Part shown: positions 8,703 to 17,567 of the stretch, in pieces | Layout of the letters: every line of letters begins with the position of its first letter | Position numbering within the stretch: the first letter of the stretch is position 1 | NCBI GenBank assembly: GCA_004294095.1 | Contig: RDZR01000027.1 | Location: 17,248 to 81,247, forward strand | Source: Verrucomicrobiota bacterium | GTDB taxonomy: Bacteria > Verrucomicrobiota > Verrucomicrobiia > Verrucomicrobiales > Akkermansiaceae | DNA length: 64,000 nt | Reading direction: 5' to 3' | Position numbers and translations under genes: made by a program | Notes under the pieces: generated by a model | What the model was told of the DNA's origin: nothing | Databases searched by the model: none | The model's input: only the letters and a program-made list of their open reading frames with translations

Positions 8703-9661
8703 AAGACCTTATCGATGATGGCTCACCACATTGGGATCATGAATACTCACAAAATCTTGTGGCGTTAGATGAGAATCCGGATGCGAGGATTGGTATTTAC
8801 GATGGCATGCGCATGTGTGCTCATGCTGCACTTTGGTGGCGTGAAGCGGCTTGCTTGGCGGAAGAAACGATCGGTGTTTTAGGTGGATTTTGCGCCGATG
8901 ATGAAAGTTCTGCTGAAATGTTGCTTAAAGAGGCGCAAACCATGCTTCGCGACCAAAGCTGCAGCATGGTGGTGGGGCCAATGAATGGAAATACTTGGCG
9001 TAAGCACCGGTTTGTTTCATGGTCAGATGGAAGTCCACATTTTCTACTGGAGCCGGCCACTTCTGAGGAGCATCGGGCATATTGGTTGTCTGCTGGTTTC
9101 AAACAGCTTGCCGATTATAGCTCCTCACGTGTGGAGCTCGGTAGAGGAAGCACCATCTCGGATGCGGTGGTGAATCGTTTATCACTCAGCGGGGTGCGCA
9201 CGCGAGGTGTCGAAGTAGATCGATTGGAGCAAGAACTAGCAGAAATACATCGTGTATGCTTGGAGAGTTTTCGCGATAATTTCCTCTACGTCCCGATGGA
9301 GCAGCACGAATTTGTAACTCGCTACATGGCGCTTCGGGCATGGATCTCGCCGGAATACGTTCGGGTGGCGGAATGGCATGGGATGCTTTGCGGCTTTGTA
9401 TTTTCTCTGCCGGATCCCCTCGCCCAGCGCGATGGCCGAGCAGCTGAATTGATCGTCAAAACTCTGGCTGTCTTGCCTAAAAGACACTTTGCTGGATTGG
9501 GCAGCTTGTTGGTGGATCAGGTTCATGCAGCCGCTGAGAAAAATGGCCTGCAGGTGGCGATTCATGCGCTGCAGCGCAATGACAATAGCTCACGACGAAT
9601 CACTGGCCGCCATCAGGGCGTGATTTTTAGGAAATACGAAATGCTGGCAAAAAAAATCTAA
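8699..9661 (+). CDS. GNAT-family N-acyltransferase-like protein
   Basis: A 320-residue soluble protein whose N-terminal half contains VGPMNGNTWRKHRFVSW and the C-terminal half a GNAT-like acyl-CoA-binding segment (LIVKTLAVLPKRHFAGLGSLLVDQVHAAAEKNG, about residues 255-290). GNAT enzymes move an acyl group from acyl-CoA to an amine. In this operon a natural acceptor would be the amino group installed by the BtaA-like enzyme, but that is inference. The start overlaps the preceding stop as ATGA; the next gene follows after 1 bp. The acyl donor cannot be read from sequence, and a non-catalytic GNAT fold is possible. Confidence 0.7.
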   Translation: MKDLIDDGSPHWDHEYSQNLVALDENPDARIGIYDGMRMCAHAALWWREAACLAEETIGVLGGFCADDESSAEMLLKEAQTMLRDQSCSMVVGPMNGNTWRKHRFVSWSDGSPHFLLEPATSEEHRAYWLSAGFKQLADYSSSRVELGRGSTISDAVVNRLSLSGVRTRGVEVDRLEQELAEIHRVCLESFRDNFLYVPMEQHEFVTRYMALRAWISPEYVRVAEWHGMLCGFVFSLPDPLAQRDGRAAELIVKTLAVLPKRHFAGLGSLLVDQVHAAAEKNGLQVAIHALQRNDNSSRRITGRHQGVIFRKYEMLAKKI

Positions 9662-9662
9662 C

Positions 9663-11204
9663 ATGAATTTGTTACATCATTTGGTGAAACGAGTCGCAGA
9701 ATCTCCTCACACGATTGCGATTTGCGAGCGTAATGCTGGGAGAGACCGCTCCATCAGCTACCAGCAATTGTATGCACAAATTTGCGGTGTTTCTCGCTCG
9801 CTGAGCGAAAGTGGATTGCGAAAAGGTAATCAAGTTCAACTGCTGCTGCCGGTGGGTATTGATTTGTATGTGGTTTTGTTAGGTTGTTTACATGCCGGGC
9901 TAGTTCCAATCCTGTTGGATCCCTCCGCAGGTGTCAGCAGGATGAGGCAGTGCTTGAAAATCACTGAAATCATGGCCTTCGTGGGTGTCCCCAAGGCGCA
10001 CCTGCTACGTTTTATCATTCCTCAATTGCGAAATGTGCGGGCGTTTTGTCCCTCCCCATTTTTTCCTTTTGCCAAGCGCTTGAAGTTTGATGGCCCCTTA
10101 TTTGATCCGTCCGATGTAAAAGTTGATGCTCCCGCATTATTGACCTTCACCAGTGGCAGCACCGGCCAGCCCAAAGCAGCAGTCAGGACGCACGAGTTTC
10201 TGCTTTCCCAAGATGCGGCCTTGCGCAAGGCGATTTTGTTAGAAAAAGGCGAAGTGGACCTCATCACACTGCCGGTTTTCGTTCTCGCCAATCTTTCGGC
10301 TGGAGCGACTTCAGTGATCGCAGATACACCACTGGCACTTCCGGGAGCGCCAGATCATCAATCCATCAAGCGGCAGTGCGACGACTGGAAAGTAACACGC
10401 TGTTCGGCATCGCCAGCGTTTTTTGAGGGGCTGATGCACGGAGATATGCCACAATTGCAGAAAATTTTCACTGGAGGCGCTCCCGTGTTTCCGGATCTCT
10501 TAAACCGCATTAAAACTCGCTTGCCCCTTGCCCAAGTGACGGCGCTTTATGGCTCTACTGAAGCCGAACCCATCGCAGACCTGCGCTGGAATGATGAATT
10601 CCCGCAGTCGCTCATTGGCGAAGAACTGGGCCTATGTGCCGGAATTCCTGTGCCTGAAGTGAAAGTGAAAATCATCGCCGATCAATGGGGCACATCATTG
10701 GGCCCGTGGACCGAGAACCAATTCTTTGCCCAACAAACGCCTCAAGGACAAGCCGGCGAAATTGTGGTGACAGGAAAACATGTCTTGTCAGGCTATCTCG
10801 GCGGGCGAGGTGATGATGAAACGAAAATTCGCATCGAAAATCAAGTGTGGCACCGCACCGGTGACGCCGGATTCTTTGATGCGGTCGGTCGGCTTTGGTT
10901 ATTAGGAAGATGCTCAGCAAAACTTCCTGCGAGTGACGATTTTCCTATTGTCTATCCATTAATGATCGAGGCAATTCTTCGCACCATCCACTCACAGCAT
11001 CGAGCTGTTGCAGTGGAGCATGGCGGAAAAAGAACTTGGGTTTATGAAATTGGGTGGCCGCACTCAGCTGTGGCCAATGCCTCATCAGCCCTAAATCAAT
11101 ATGGGTTCACCAAAGCCGTATCAGTTTCAAAAATCCCCCTCGATCAACGTCATCAGGCCAAGGTCGATTACGTATCACTACATCGCATGTTGCAAAGTCA
11201 TTGA
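9663..11204 (+). CDS. ANL-superfamily AMP-dependent acyl ligase, OleC-like
   Basis: Activates a carboxylic acid with ATP to an acyl-adenylate, then passes it to CoA or another nucleophile, or, in the OleC subgroup, closes a beta-lactone. In 513 residues the P-loop-like A3 motif LLTFTSGSTGQPKAAVRTH lies near 160-178, the A5 motif YGSTEAEP near 300, the A7-A8 segment HRTGDAGFFDAVGRLWLLGR near 400-420, and the C-terminal lysine motif KIPLDQRHQAKVDY near 493-506. The RLWLLGR and IPLDxRHxAK wording resembles OleC of long-chain olefin synthesis more than classical acyl-CoA ligases. No OleA, OleB or OleD gene is present. It is last in the operon, 1 bp after the GNAT gene, and no clear terminator follows. 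Confidence 0.83.
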   Translation: MNLLHHLVKRVAESPHTIAICERNAGRDRSISYQQLYAQICGVSRSLSESGLRKGNQVQLLLPVGIDLYVVLLGCLHAGLVPILLDPSAGVSRMRQCLKITEIMAFVGVPKAHLLRFIIPQLRNVRAFCPSPFFPFAKRLKFDGPLFDPSDVKVDAPALLTFTSGSTGQPKAAVRTHEFLLSQDAALRKAILLEKGEVDLITLPVFVLANLSAGATSVIADTPLALPGAPDHQSIKRQCDDWKVTRCSASPAFFEGLMHGDMPQLQKIFTGGAPVFPDLLNRIKTRLPLAQVTALYGSTEAEPIADLRWNDEFPQSLIGEELGLCAGIPVPEVKVKIIADQWGTSLGPWTENQFFAQQTPQGQAGEIVVTGKHVLSGYLGGRGDDETKIRIENQVWHRTGDAGFFDAVGRLWLLGRCSAKLPASDDFPIVYPLMIEAILRTIHSQHRAVAVEHGGKRTWVYEIGWPHSAVANASSALNQYGFTKAVSVSKIPLDQRHQAKVDYVSLHRMLQSH

Positions 11205-11272
11205 TGAGCGCTCCTGGGTATTCAGGTTAACCACCACCCATTCATTCTGCGAGCTTGTGGCAATGCTCGGAG

Positions 11273-12217
11273 TTAGTTCGTTTTCCGAAATGTCATTAGA
11301 ATGCCGTTGTGATCAGATCCAGCGCTCTCAAGCACTTTGAAATCAAGCACTTCGATAAACTCACCTACCAACGCATGATCTATGGGAATCGCGATCCATG
11401 GCAATGAACGCTTCCACGTTGGCGAAATGCCATAGCCTCGCCGCGCGTCACGTAATCCTACTCGTGTAAGCATCCTAAAAGCGCGAGACCAAGGGGATGC
11501 GTTGAGATCTCCAACCACGACTGCTTCGGCTGGTTTACCGTCCCAAACAAACTTAGCGATTTCCGAGATTTGTTGATCGCGCAGTTCGCTTCGCATCCTT
11601 CCCATAGGCGGCACTGGATGAGTCGCAACTAGCAGACCTGTGAACTTTGAGTCATCCACACGCGCAACGACTGAAGGCACCTTGGCTAAACCAAAGTTTT
11701 TGATCTCTGCTTTAACTTTCAAGCCTTTCACCAGCATCACTATGCCGAAGTTATCATCCCGCGGTTCCTCGATCGCAGTCGAATATTCATTTTTGAGAGC
11801 CGAAAGCGAACGCATCCAAGAAAAATCTACTTCGTAAAGCACGATAATATCTGGCCCTGACGCTCGTATCAAATCGATCACCTGTGAATGATTTTGGTTA
11901 CTGGTAAAAACGTTGAAGGACAACAGTTTCAACCCAACTGAATTCTCATGCTTTGCCTTGATTGGCAGGTAGGGCAACAGCGAACCAGCCAACAAAACTG
12001 AGAAAAATCCGGCAAAAATCGTCACTCCCCGCGCCTTCAAAACTATCGAGCATACGGCAACTATTGCCAGAACCACCAAATACTGGAGCCGGAAATGTGA
12101 AAGTAGGTCGAAACCCCACCAAAAATCCCCGCATACACCAAGCAAAACGAACACGACAATGGTCAAGGCAACCACAAAGAGGCCAATTCGAACGATCTTG
12201 AGAAATGCTTCTGACAA
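11273..12217 (-). CDS. membrane-anchored endonuclease/exonuclease/phosphatase-family protein
   Basis: The first 85 or so residues form three hydrophobic segments; the rest is an EEP-fold catalytic domain facing, probably, the periplasm. Motifs are visible: LKLLSFNVFTSN (metal-binding Asn) near 100, VLYEVD (metal-binding Glu) near 126, ATHPVPP near 200, VVGDLNASPWS near 238, and the terminal AGSDHNGI (catalytic Asp-His) near 301. Families with this layout include lipid and sugar phosphatases as well as nucleases. The gene is transcribed towards the end of the seven-gene operon, with 68 bp between, so it is not part of it. Confidence 0.8.
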   Translation of the reverse strand: MSEAFLKIVRIGLFVVALTIVVFVLLGVCGDFWWGFDLLSHFRLQYLVVLAIVAVCSIVLKARGVTIFAGFFSVLLAGSLLPYLPIKAKHENSVGLKLLSFNVFTSNQNHSQVIDLIRASGPDIIVLYEVDFSWMRSLSALKNEYSTAIEEPRDDNFGIVMLVKGLKVKAEIKNFGLAKVPSVVARVDDSKFTGLLVATHPVPPMGRMRSELRDQQISEIAKFVWDGKPAEAVVVGDLNASPWSRAFRMLTRVGLRDARRGYGISPTWKRSLPWIAIPIDHALVGEFIEVLDFKVLESAGSDHNGILMTFRKTN

Positions 12218-12365
12218 AAGATACCTTTTTTGTTAAAATGAACGAGCTCTAGCCATTGTCAAATTCTCCCAACAATTCTTCCGGGCGCGATGGGACATGA
12301 GTGTTATGAAAGGTAAGATTGATAACAATCGCACTCATTCAAAACGTCTCGAATTTATCTCAAAT

Positions 12366-12908
12366 TCACCAGCCGGCGATTTTGCGGCACGCTTCGGTGA
12401 GCAGGCTGCGGAGAATGCTGGCTTCACCGTGTGTGATGGGGAGCGTGACTTTACGCAGGCTGCGGTCGGCGGCGGCTTGGCGGGTCAAAGTGATCATGAA
12501 TGGGGCACGCTCCGGATTTTCTGAGGCAATCAGGTGGCAGGTGCTGCTGGCTTTTTCGGATTGGTGGAAAAGTTTCGCTTCGGGCTGATATTTTTCCAAG
12601 GTGGCAAGCAGGCTGCCAATATCAGATAGGTTCCACTTCATCGTGATTTTTTCTTCCCAGAAAAATTGGCGTTCGCCGTTTTGGGGGGCAGCGTCGGTGA
12701 AGATCGCCGCTTTGGAGAGACTCAAGCTGAGACGCATCGCGGCTCCGCTGCCTTTTGCATTCGGCTTGTAAATGGTGAATTCCGGATCGCGCGGCTGGGA
12801 CGTAGGGCGCTGAGCTTGTTGTGGGTTCGCGGTGGCGATAGGCTCATCATCGGGTTGGGCCCAGGCATTTTTTGCGGGGCTTGGAGCGGACGGGTTGATT
12901 GCTTTCAT
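12366..12908 (-). CDS. possible whirly-like single-strand nucleic-acid-binding protein
   Basis: A 180-residue protein with a flexible Pro/Ala/Gln-rich N-terminus (residues 1-40) and a domain starting EFTIYKPNAKGSGAAMRLSLS. Two similar strand-rich halves follow, the second around ITMKWNLSDIGSLLATLEKYQPEAKLFHQSEK. This reminds me of small whirly/PUR-like ssDNA-binding domains whose members begin with YKPN-type strands, but it is a recollection of pattern rather than a firm match. A structure prediction showing paired beta sheets each with a helix would support it. It is divergently transcribed from accA. Confidence 0.5.
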   Translation of the reverse strand: MKAINPSAPSPAKNAWAQPDDEPIATANPQQAQRPTSQPRDPEFTIYKPNAKGSGAAMRLSLSLSKAAIFTDAAPQNGERQFFWEEKITMKWNLSDIGSLLATLEKYQPEAKLFHQSEKASSTCHLIASENPERAPFMITLTRQAAADRSLRKVTLPITHGEASILRSLLTEACRKIAGW

Positions 12909-12975
12909 CGAACAATTTTTCTTGGCTGGTTGTTAATGTATGTTGCAAAGGATCTCATCGTGATTTCCATTTGAC

Positions 12976-13033
12976 TGTTCAAAAAAACACTCAAAAAACG
13001 GACTCGTCAACAAAAAATGTGATCGTTTGAACA
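12976..13033. repeat. inverted repeat TGTTCAAA ... TTTGAACA in the accA upstream region
   Basis: Perfect 8-bp inverted arms TGTTCAAA (12976-12983) and TTTGAACA (13026-13033) lie 42 bp apart in the A-rich gap between the minus-strand gene and accA. TTGACT at 12971 could be a -35 element. This could be an operator pair or chance in an AT-rich segment. Confidence 0.3.
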
Positions 13034-13113
13034 ATTTTTTAAAAAATGGGATATTTTGAGTTCACCGCATCTCCAATCTTGCATCGGGCACGGAAGCCAG
13101 AAAACATAAGCGC

Positions 13114-14067
13114 ATGCAATTGCTCGAATTTGAAAAGCCGGCAGCAGATCTTGAGCGGGAGTTGGAAAAACTCCGCACCAAATCCACGTCTCAAAATATT
13201 GATATGAGTGAGGAAATTGCGACCATGGAGCGCAAATTGGAAGAAACGCGGATGCATCTCTACCAAAATCTCACGCCGTGGCAACGCGTGCAAATCGCGC
13301 GGCATACTCATCGTCCATTCATGCTCGATTACGTTGCGCTGGCATTCACTGATTTTTTTGAACTCCACGGGGATCGGCATTTTGGCGATGATTTATCGAT
13401 GCCGGCCGGGTTGGCAAAATGTGGCGAGCAGCGTGTGTTGGTCATCGGCCACCAAAAAGGAAGGGACACGAAGGAAAATTTGAAGCGCAACTTCGGCAGT
13501 GCGCATCCGGAGGGATACCGCAAGGCGATGCGCTTGATGAAACTCGCCGAAAAATTCGGGATTCCGATTGTGACGATGATCGATACGCCTGGAGCATTTC
13601 CCGGCATCGGTGCTGAGGAGCGAAACATCGCTGAGGCAATAGCGCATAATTTGCGCGAGATGATGCTGTTAGAGGTGCCCGTAGTCGCTGTGGTGCTCGG
13701 CGAAGGCGGCTCGGGTGGGGCACTTGGCATTGGCGTGGCAGATCGCGTATTGATGTTAGAAAATGCCTATTACTCAGTGATTAGCCCGGAAGGATGCGCG
13801 GCGATTTTATGGAAACACCGCAAGCATGCTCCAGAAGCGGCTGAGGCGATGAAGCTCGTGGCTCCAGATTTGATGAAGCTGGGCCTGATCGATGGAGTGA
13901 TTCCAGAACCGGTCGGCGGCGCTCACCACAATCACCAAATGGCGGCGGATGCCTTGCGCAGTGAGGTGCTACGGCAGATTGAGCAGTTAAAAACTCTAAC
14001 AACCGAAGAATTGTTAGAGCAACGCTATCAGAAGTTCCGCAGCTTTGGCGATTGGCAGGGCAAGTGA
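13114..14067 (+). CDS. accA: acetyl-CoA carboxylase carboxyltransferase subunit alpha
   Basis: AccA with AccD transfers the carboxyl group from biotin to acetyl-CoA, giving malonyl-CoA for fatty acid synthesis. The 317-residue length is normal. Visible are the N-terminal LEFEKPAADLERELEKLR coiled helix, LTPWQRVQIARHTHRPFMLDYV, FFELHGDRHFGDD, GHQKGRDTKENLKRNFGSAHPEGYRKA, the oxyanion-hole segment GEGGSGGALGIGVADRVLMLENAYYSVISPEGCAAILWK, and the C-terminal helix. The start at 13114 is the only ATG that gives a full N-terminus. It stands alone between the divergent gene and the Gfo/Idh pair, 70 bp upstream of the latter. Confidence 0.96.
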   Translation: MQLLEFEKPAADLERELEKLRTKSTSQNIDMSEEIATMERKLEETRMHLYQNLTPWQRVQIARHTHRPFMLDYVALAFTDFFELHGDRHFGDDLSMPAGLAKCGEQRVLVIGHQKGRDTKENLKRNFGSAHPEGYRKAMRLMKLAEKFGIPIVTMIDTPGAFPGIGAEERNIAEAIAHNLREMMLLEVPVVAVVLGEGGSGGALGIGVADRVLMLENAYYSVISPEGCAAILWKHRKHAPEAAEAMKLVAPDLMKLGLIDGVIPEPVGGAHHNHQMAADALRSEVLRQIEQLKTLTTEELLEQRYQKFRSFGDWQGK

Positions 14068-14137
14068 GAAATATGTTAGATTTCACGCAAGGATCGATTT
14101 TTTTATTCAGCATTTTCATCCAAACTTAATTTTTTAA

Positions 14138-15220
14138 ATGGCGATACAAATTGGCATCATCGGCGCAGGCGGCATGCTGCAGCATCACATGAATGGATTC
14201 CGTCAAGCCGGCGCGGAGGTGGTGGCGATTGCAGACCCGGCTCCCGGCGCGGCGCAGCGAGCGGCCACTCAGTGGGGCATTTCGCAGGCGTTTCAGAGCG
14301 GTGAGGAAATGTTAGAAAAGTGCCCGACGATCGAGGCGATCAGCATCATCGTTCCGAACAAATTTCATGCGCCGCTTTCGTTGTTAGGGCTGCGCGCAGG
14401 CAAGCATGTTTTTTGTGAAAAGCCACCCGCGCTCAATGCCAGTGAAGTGGAGGAAATGGTCGCCGCGGCGGAAAGTGCGGGGAAGTATTTGATGTTTAAC
14501 TTCAACAACCGCGCGCGCCCGGAAGCCCAAGCACTCAAGGCTTACCTCGATGCGGGACAAGTCGGTGAGATCCAATCTGCGCAAGCCAAATGGATCCGGC
14601 GCACCGGCATTCCCGGCTTTGGCGGCTGGTTCACCACGCGTGCTCTATCAGGCGGTGGTCCGCTCATCGATTTGATGCACATGATTGATCTCGCCCTTTA
14701 TTTCATGGGCTATCCGGAGCCGACGCATGTGCTGGCGAAAACATTTGATACGTTCATTCGCGAGACTGCTTTCAAAGGCCCATGGGGCATTCCGGACCGC
14801 GCCGATGGCGTGACGGATGTGGAGAGCGCGGCGCATGGATTCGTCACCTTCAAGAACGGCCAAGTGCTCACCTTGCAAGCGTCATGGGCCGAGATGGTAA
14901 AGCGCGAAGAAGTATCCGTCGTCTTCCAAGGAACGGCTGCGGGCGGAAAAATTGAGCGGCTTTTCGGCACCGATGGCTTGGATGAAACGGCGCTCGATGC
15001 TTGCGAATTGTATGTGCAGGAAAATGGCCATCGTGTGAATCGCCAAATCATCACCCCAGCGTGTCCTGATATGGGCCGCAGTGCCTCGGCTAAAAATTTC
15101 ATCGATGCGATAGAAGGCAAGGCCGCCCCGCTCAATTCTCCGCATGAGGCACTGCGTCTGATGCGCATCATCGATGCTTGTTACGCGTCTTCTAACAGCG
15201 GCAAACCCATTGCAATCTAA
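14138..15220 (+). CDS. Gfo/Idh/MocA-family oxidoreductase
   Basis: A 360-residue NAD(P)-dependent dehydrogenase. The Rossmann motif IGIIGAGGMLQHHMNGF begins at residue 4; IIVPNKFHAPLSLLGLRAGKHVFCEKPPALN (about 70-100) carries the conserved EKP lysine. The C-terminal half contains GGGPLIDLMHMIDLALYFMG (about 170-190), the usual dimer and substrate domain. Members oxidise sugars, inositols or related polyols. Substrate is not predictable. The next gene is a second member of the same family 5 bp downstream, so the two probably act on the same sugar. Confidence 0.9.
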   Translation: MAIQIGIIGAGGMLQHHMNGFRQAGAEVVAIADPAPGAAQRAATQWGISQAFQSGEEMLEKCPTIEAISIIVPNKFHAPLSLLGLRAGKHVFCEKPPALNASEVEEMVAAAESAGKYLMFNFNNRARPEAQALKAYLDAGQVGEIQSAQAKWIRRTGIPGFGGWFTTRALSGGGPLIDLMHMIDLALYFMGYPEPTHVLAKTFDTFIRETAFKGPWGIPDRADGVTDVESAAHGFVTFKNGQVLTLQASWAEMVKREEVSVVFQGTAAGGKIERLFGTDGLDETALDACELYVQENGHRVNRQIITPACPDMGRSASAKNFIDAIEGKAAPLNSPHEALRLMRIIDACYASSNSGKPIAI

Positions 15221-15225
15221 CAAAT

Positions 15226-16389
15226 ATGATCCAACGAAAATTACGCATGGGCATGGTCGGTGGCGGTCGGGGAGCCTTCATCGGCGGCGTGCACCGGATG
15301 GCGGCACAGTTGGATGGCAAGATCGAGCTGGTGGCCGGATGTTTTTCCTCCAATCCGGAGACCTCGCGCTTGAGTGGCCAGGATTTATTTTTAGAGCCGA
15401 CGAGAGTCTATCATTCGTATGAGGAGATGGCGCAACGGGAAGCGGCGCTGCCTGTGGGCGAGCGCATCGATTTCGTGACGGTGGTGGTGCGCAATGATTT
15501 GCATTTTGCGGTGGTCAAAGCATTTCTCAAAGCTGGCATCCATGTGGTGTGTGAGAAGCCGCTGGCATTTTCCTCGGAGGAGGGGAAAGAAATGGAACGT
15601 TTGGTCAAAGCAAGTGGGCTGATTTTCGCACTCACGCACAACTACACCGGCTATCCGATGGTCAAAGAAGCTCGCGCGATGGTGAAGGCGGGCAAGCTTG
15701 GTAAAATTCTTAAAATCGTGGCTGAATATCCGCAAGGGTATGCGATCACTGCGCTCAAAGAGCAGGCCGATGGTGCCATTTCTAACTGGCGGATGGATCC
15801 AGCGATTTCCGGTGTCTCTAACTGCATCGGCGATATAGGATCGCACGCGGAAAATTTAGTGCGCTACATCACGGGTCTTGAATTGGAAGAGATCGCCGCG
15901 GATTTGAATACCTTCATTCCTGGAAGACCGTTAGATGATGATGGCAGCATTCTTTGCCGCTACCATGGCGGTGCGCGTGGGGTGATTTACGCCTCACAAA
16001 TTTCCACTGGAGATGAAAATAATCTGAACATCCGCGTTTATGGAACCGAGGCTTCGCTCGAGTGGCACCAAGAGCATCCGAACGAATTGATCGTGAAATT
16101 TGCCGAGCAACCACGCCAGATCTGGCGCCGCGGGAACAGCTACAACGGCGCTGAAGCAACTCGTTTCACACGTTTGCCGTTTGGTCACCCCGAAGCATTC
16201 ATCGAGGCGTTTGCCAACCTCTATCTCGCGGTGGCGGATGCCATCATCGATTCTCTCAACGGCAACTATCCACGCCCGGAAGGCTACGATTTTCCTACGG
16301 TGGATGACGGCATCGCGGGCCTCGCATTTATCGAAGGCGCCGTCGCCTCATCCCGCGCCAATGCGGCTTGGACGAAGATCCATGGATGA
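15226..16389 (+). CDS. Gfo/Idh/MocA-family oxidoreductase (second copy)
   Basis: A 387-residue protein with MGMVGGGRGAFIGGVHRMAA (dinucleotide-binding loop, residues 8-27), VVVRNDLHFAVVKAFLKAGIHVVCEKPLAFS (EKP lysine near 117) and the segment NCIGDIGSHAENLVRYITGLE near 200. The GGVHRMAAQLDG N-terminus and the WRMDP...CIGDIGSHA segment are typical of the larger Gfo/Idh subgroup. It is only loosely related to the gene upstream, so this is not a recent tandem duplication. It is co-transcribed with that gene (5-bp gap) and followed 21 bp later by the pseudouridine synthase. Confidence 0.9.
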   Translation: MIQRKLRMGMVGGGRGAFIGGVHRMAAQLDGKIELVAGCFSSNPETSRLSGQDLFLEPTRVYHSYEEMAQREAALPVGERIDFVTVVVRNDLHFAVVKAFLKAGIHVVCEKPLAFSSEEGKEMERLVKASGLIFALTHNYTGYPMVKEARAMVKAGKLGKILKIVAEYPQGYAITALKEQADGAISNWRMDPAISGVSNCIGDIGSHAENLVRYITGLELEEIAADLNTFIPGRPLDDDGSILCRYHGGARGVIYASQISTGDENNLNIRVYGTEASLEWHQEHPNELIVKFAEQPRQIWRRGNSYNGAEATRFTRLPFGHPEAFIEAFANLYLAVADAIIDSLNGNYPRPEGYDFPTVDDGIAGLAFIEGAVASSRANAAWTKIHG

Positions 16390-16410
16390 TGCTTTTTTTA
16401 TCATGAAACG

Positions 16411-17343
16411 ATGCAATTGATCGTCGATGAAGGGCCTCAGCCACGGATTGATGCGTATGTGGCGATGCGTGTTCCCGAGCTATCGCGCTCGCGCATTCAG
16501 GTCTTGATTCGCGAGCAGTTCATTTTGCGCAACGGCGCGCCGGTCAAGCCGCGCGATGCTCTTGCCATAGGCGATTGCATTACCCTCGCGCTGCCAGAAG
16601 CAGTGCCACTGGAAGCCGCGGCTCAGGATATTGCGTTAGAAATTTTGCATGAGGATGATGATCTCTTGGTGATCAATAAAGCACCCGGCATGGTCGTTCA
16701 TCCAGCAGCGGGAAATCCAGATGGCACTTTGGTCAACGCGCTGCTACATCATTGCCACGGGCGCTTGTCTGGAATCGGCGGAGTGGAGCGGCCGGGCATC
16801 GTGCACCGGCTGGATAAGGACACGTCGGGCTGCATCGTCGTCGCTAAATCAGATGCCGCGCACCGTGCGCTCGTCGAGCAATTTGCGGAACGCGAAACGA
16901 TGGAAAAGCTCTACCTGTGCGTGACCGAAGGAGTGCCCAAGCCAGCCGCTGATACGCTCTTCACGCACATCGGCCGCCATCCGGTCAATCGCCAGAAAAT
17001 GGCTGTGGTCAATCCGCCGGGCGGCAAGCCAGCCATCACCGATTACCGTGTCCTGGCGGCGGATGCCGCGACGGTGACGGCGCTGGTGCTGTGCCACTTG
17101 CATACCGGAAGGACTCACCAAATCCGTGTGCACATGCACCACCGCGGCACGCCGCTCGTTGGAGACCCGATTTATGGGAAGACCAGCACCATCAGTAAAC
17201 AAACTGGCCGCTTGATGCTGCACGCGTGGCGCTTGAGTTTCCAACACCCGATCACCGGCAAGCAGGTGCGGTATGAATCTAACATTCCGTTAGAGTTTTC
17301 TTCATGGTTGGAAAATGCTGAGTTGCCAGACTGGAGTGGTTAG
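16411..17343 (+). CDS. rluD: RluA/RluD-family pseudouridine synthase
   Basis: Isomerises specific uridines to pseudouridine in rRNA. The 310-residue protein has an N-terminal S4 RNA-binding domain (LSRSRIQVLIREQFILRNGAPVKP, about residues 25-48) and a catalytic domain with the hallmark RPGIVHRLDKDTSGCIVVAKS (about 128-148), whose aspartate is the nucleophile, plus HTGRTHQIRVHMHHRGTPLVGDPIYG (about 230-255). The length and S4 domain favour the RluD class, which modifies helix 69 of 23S rRNA. The exact target is not provable from sequence. The downstream 224 bp to the urease genes hold nothing I can identify. Confidence 0.92.
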   Translation: MQLIVDEGPQPRIDAYVAMRVPELSRSRIQVLIREQFILRNGAPVKPRDALAIGDCITLALPEAVPLEAAAQDIALEILHEDDDLLVINKAPGMVVHPAAGNPDGTLVNALLHHCHGRLSGIGGVERPGIVHRLDKDTSGCIVVAKSDAAHRALVEQFAERETMEKLYLCVTEGVPKPAADTLFTHIGRHPVNRQKMAVVNPPGGKPAITDYRVLAADAATVTALVLCHLHTGRTHQIRVHMHHRGTPLVGDPIYGKTSTISKQTGRLMLHAWRLSFQHPITGKQVRYESNIPLEFSSWLENAELPDWSG

Positions 17344-17567
17344 GATACCTGCTAGCCCATCTTTTGACATATAAGATAGAGGTAGAACGACGCATTTGAG
17401 TTATTCGTCTGGATTGAGATTTGGACCGTGCACAAGGAGCTTGCGGGTGATGTTTTGGGCCGCCTTGTCCAGTTGAAGGGTCGTGCCAGTAATACTTATG
17501 CCTAGAGCCTACTAAATGCTCTGCGCGAGTTAAGATCGAAATCAAGAAAATCCCAGGTCATATCTCT

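Noticed and set aside
14138-16389. Recent tandem duplication of the Gfo/Idh genes
   Set aside because: The two proteins share only family motifs, with different lengths and C-termini, so they are old paralogues or independent members.
17344-17567. Possible gene remnant (VHKELAGDVLGRLVQLKGRASNTYA) before ureD
   Set aside because: Only 25 codons with no homology I can name; probably chance.
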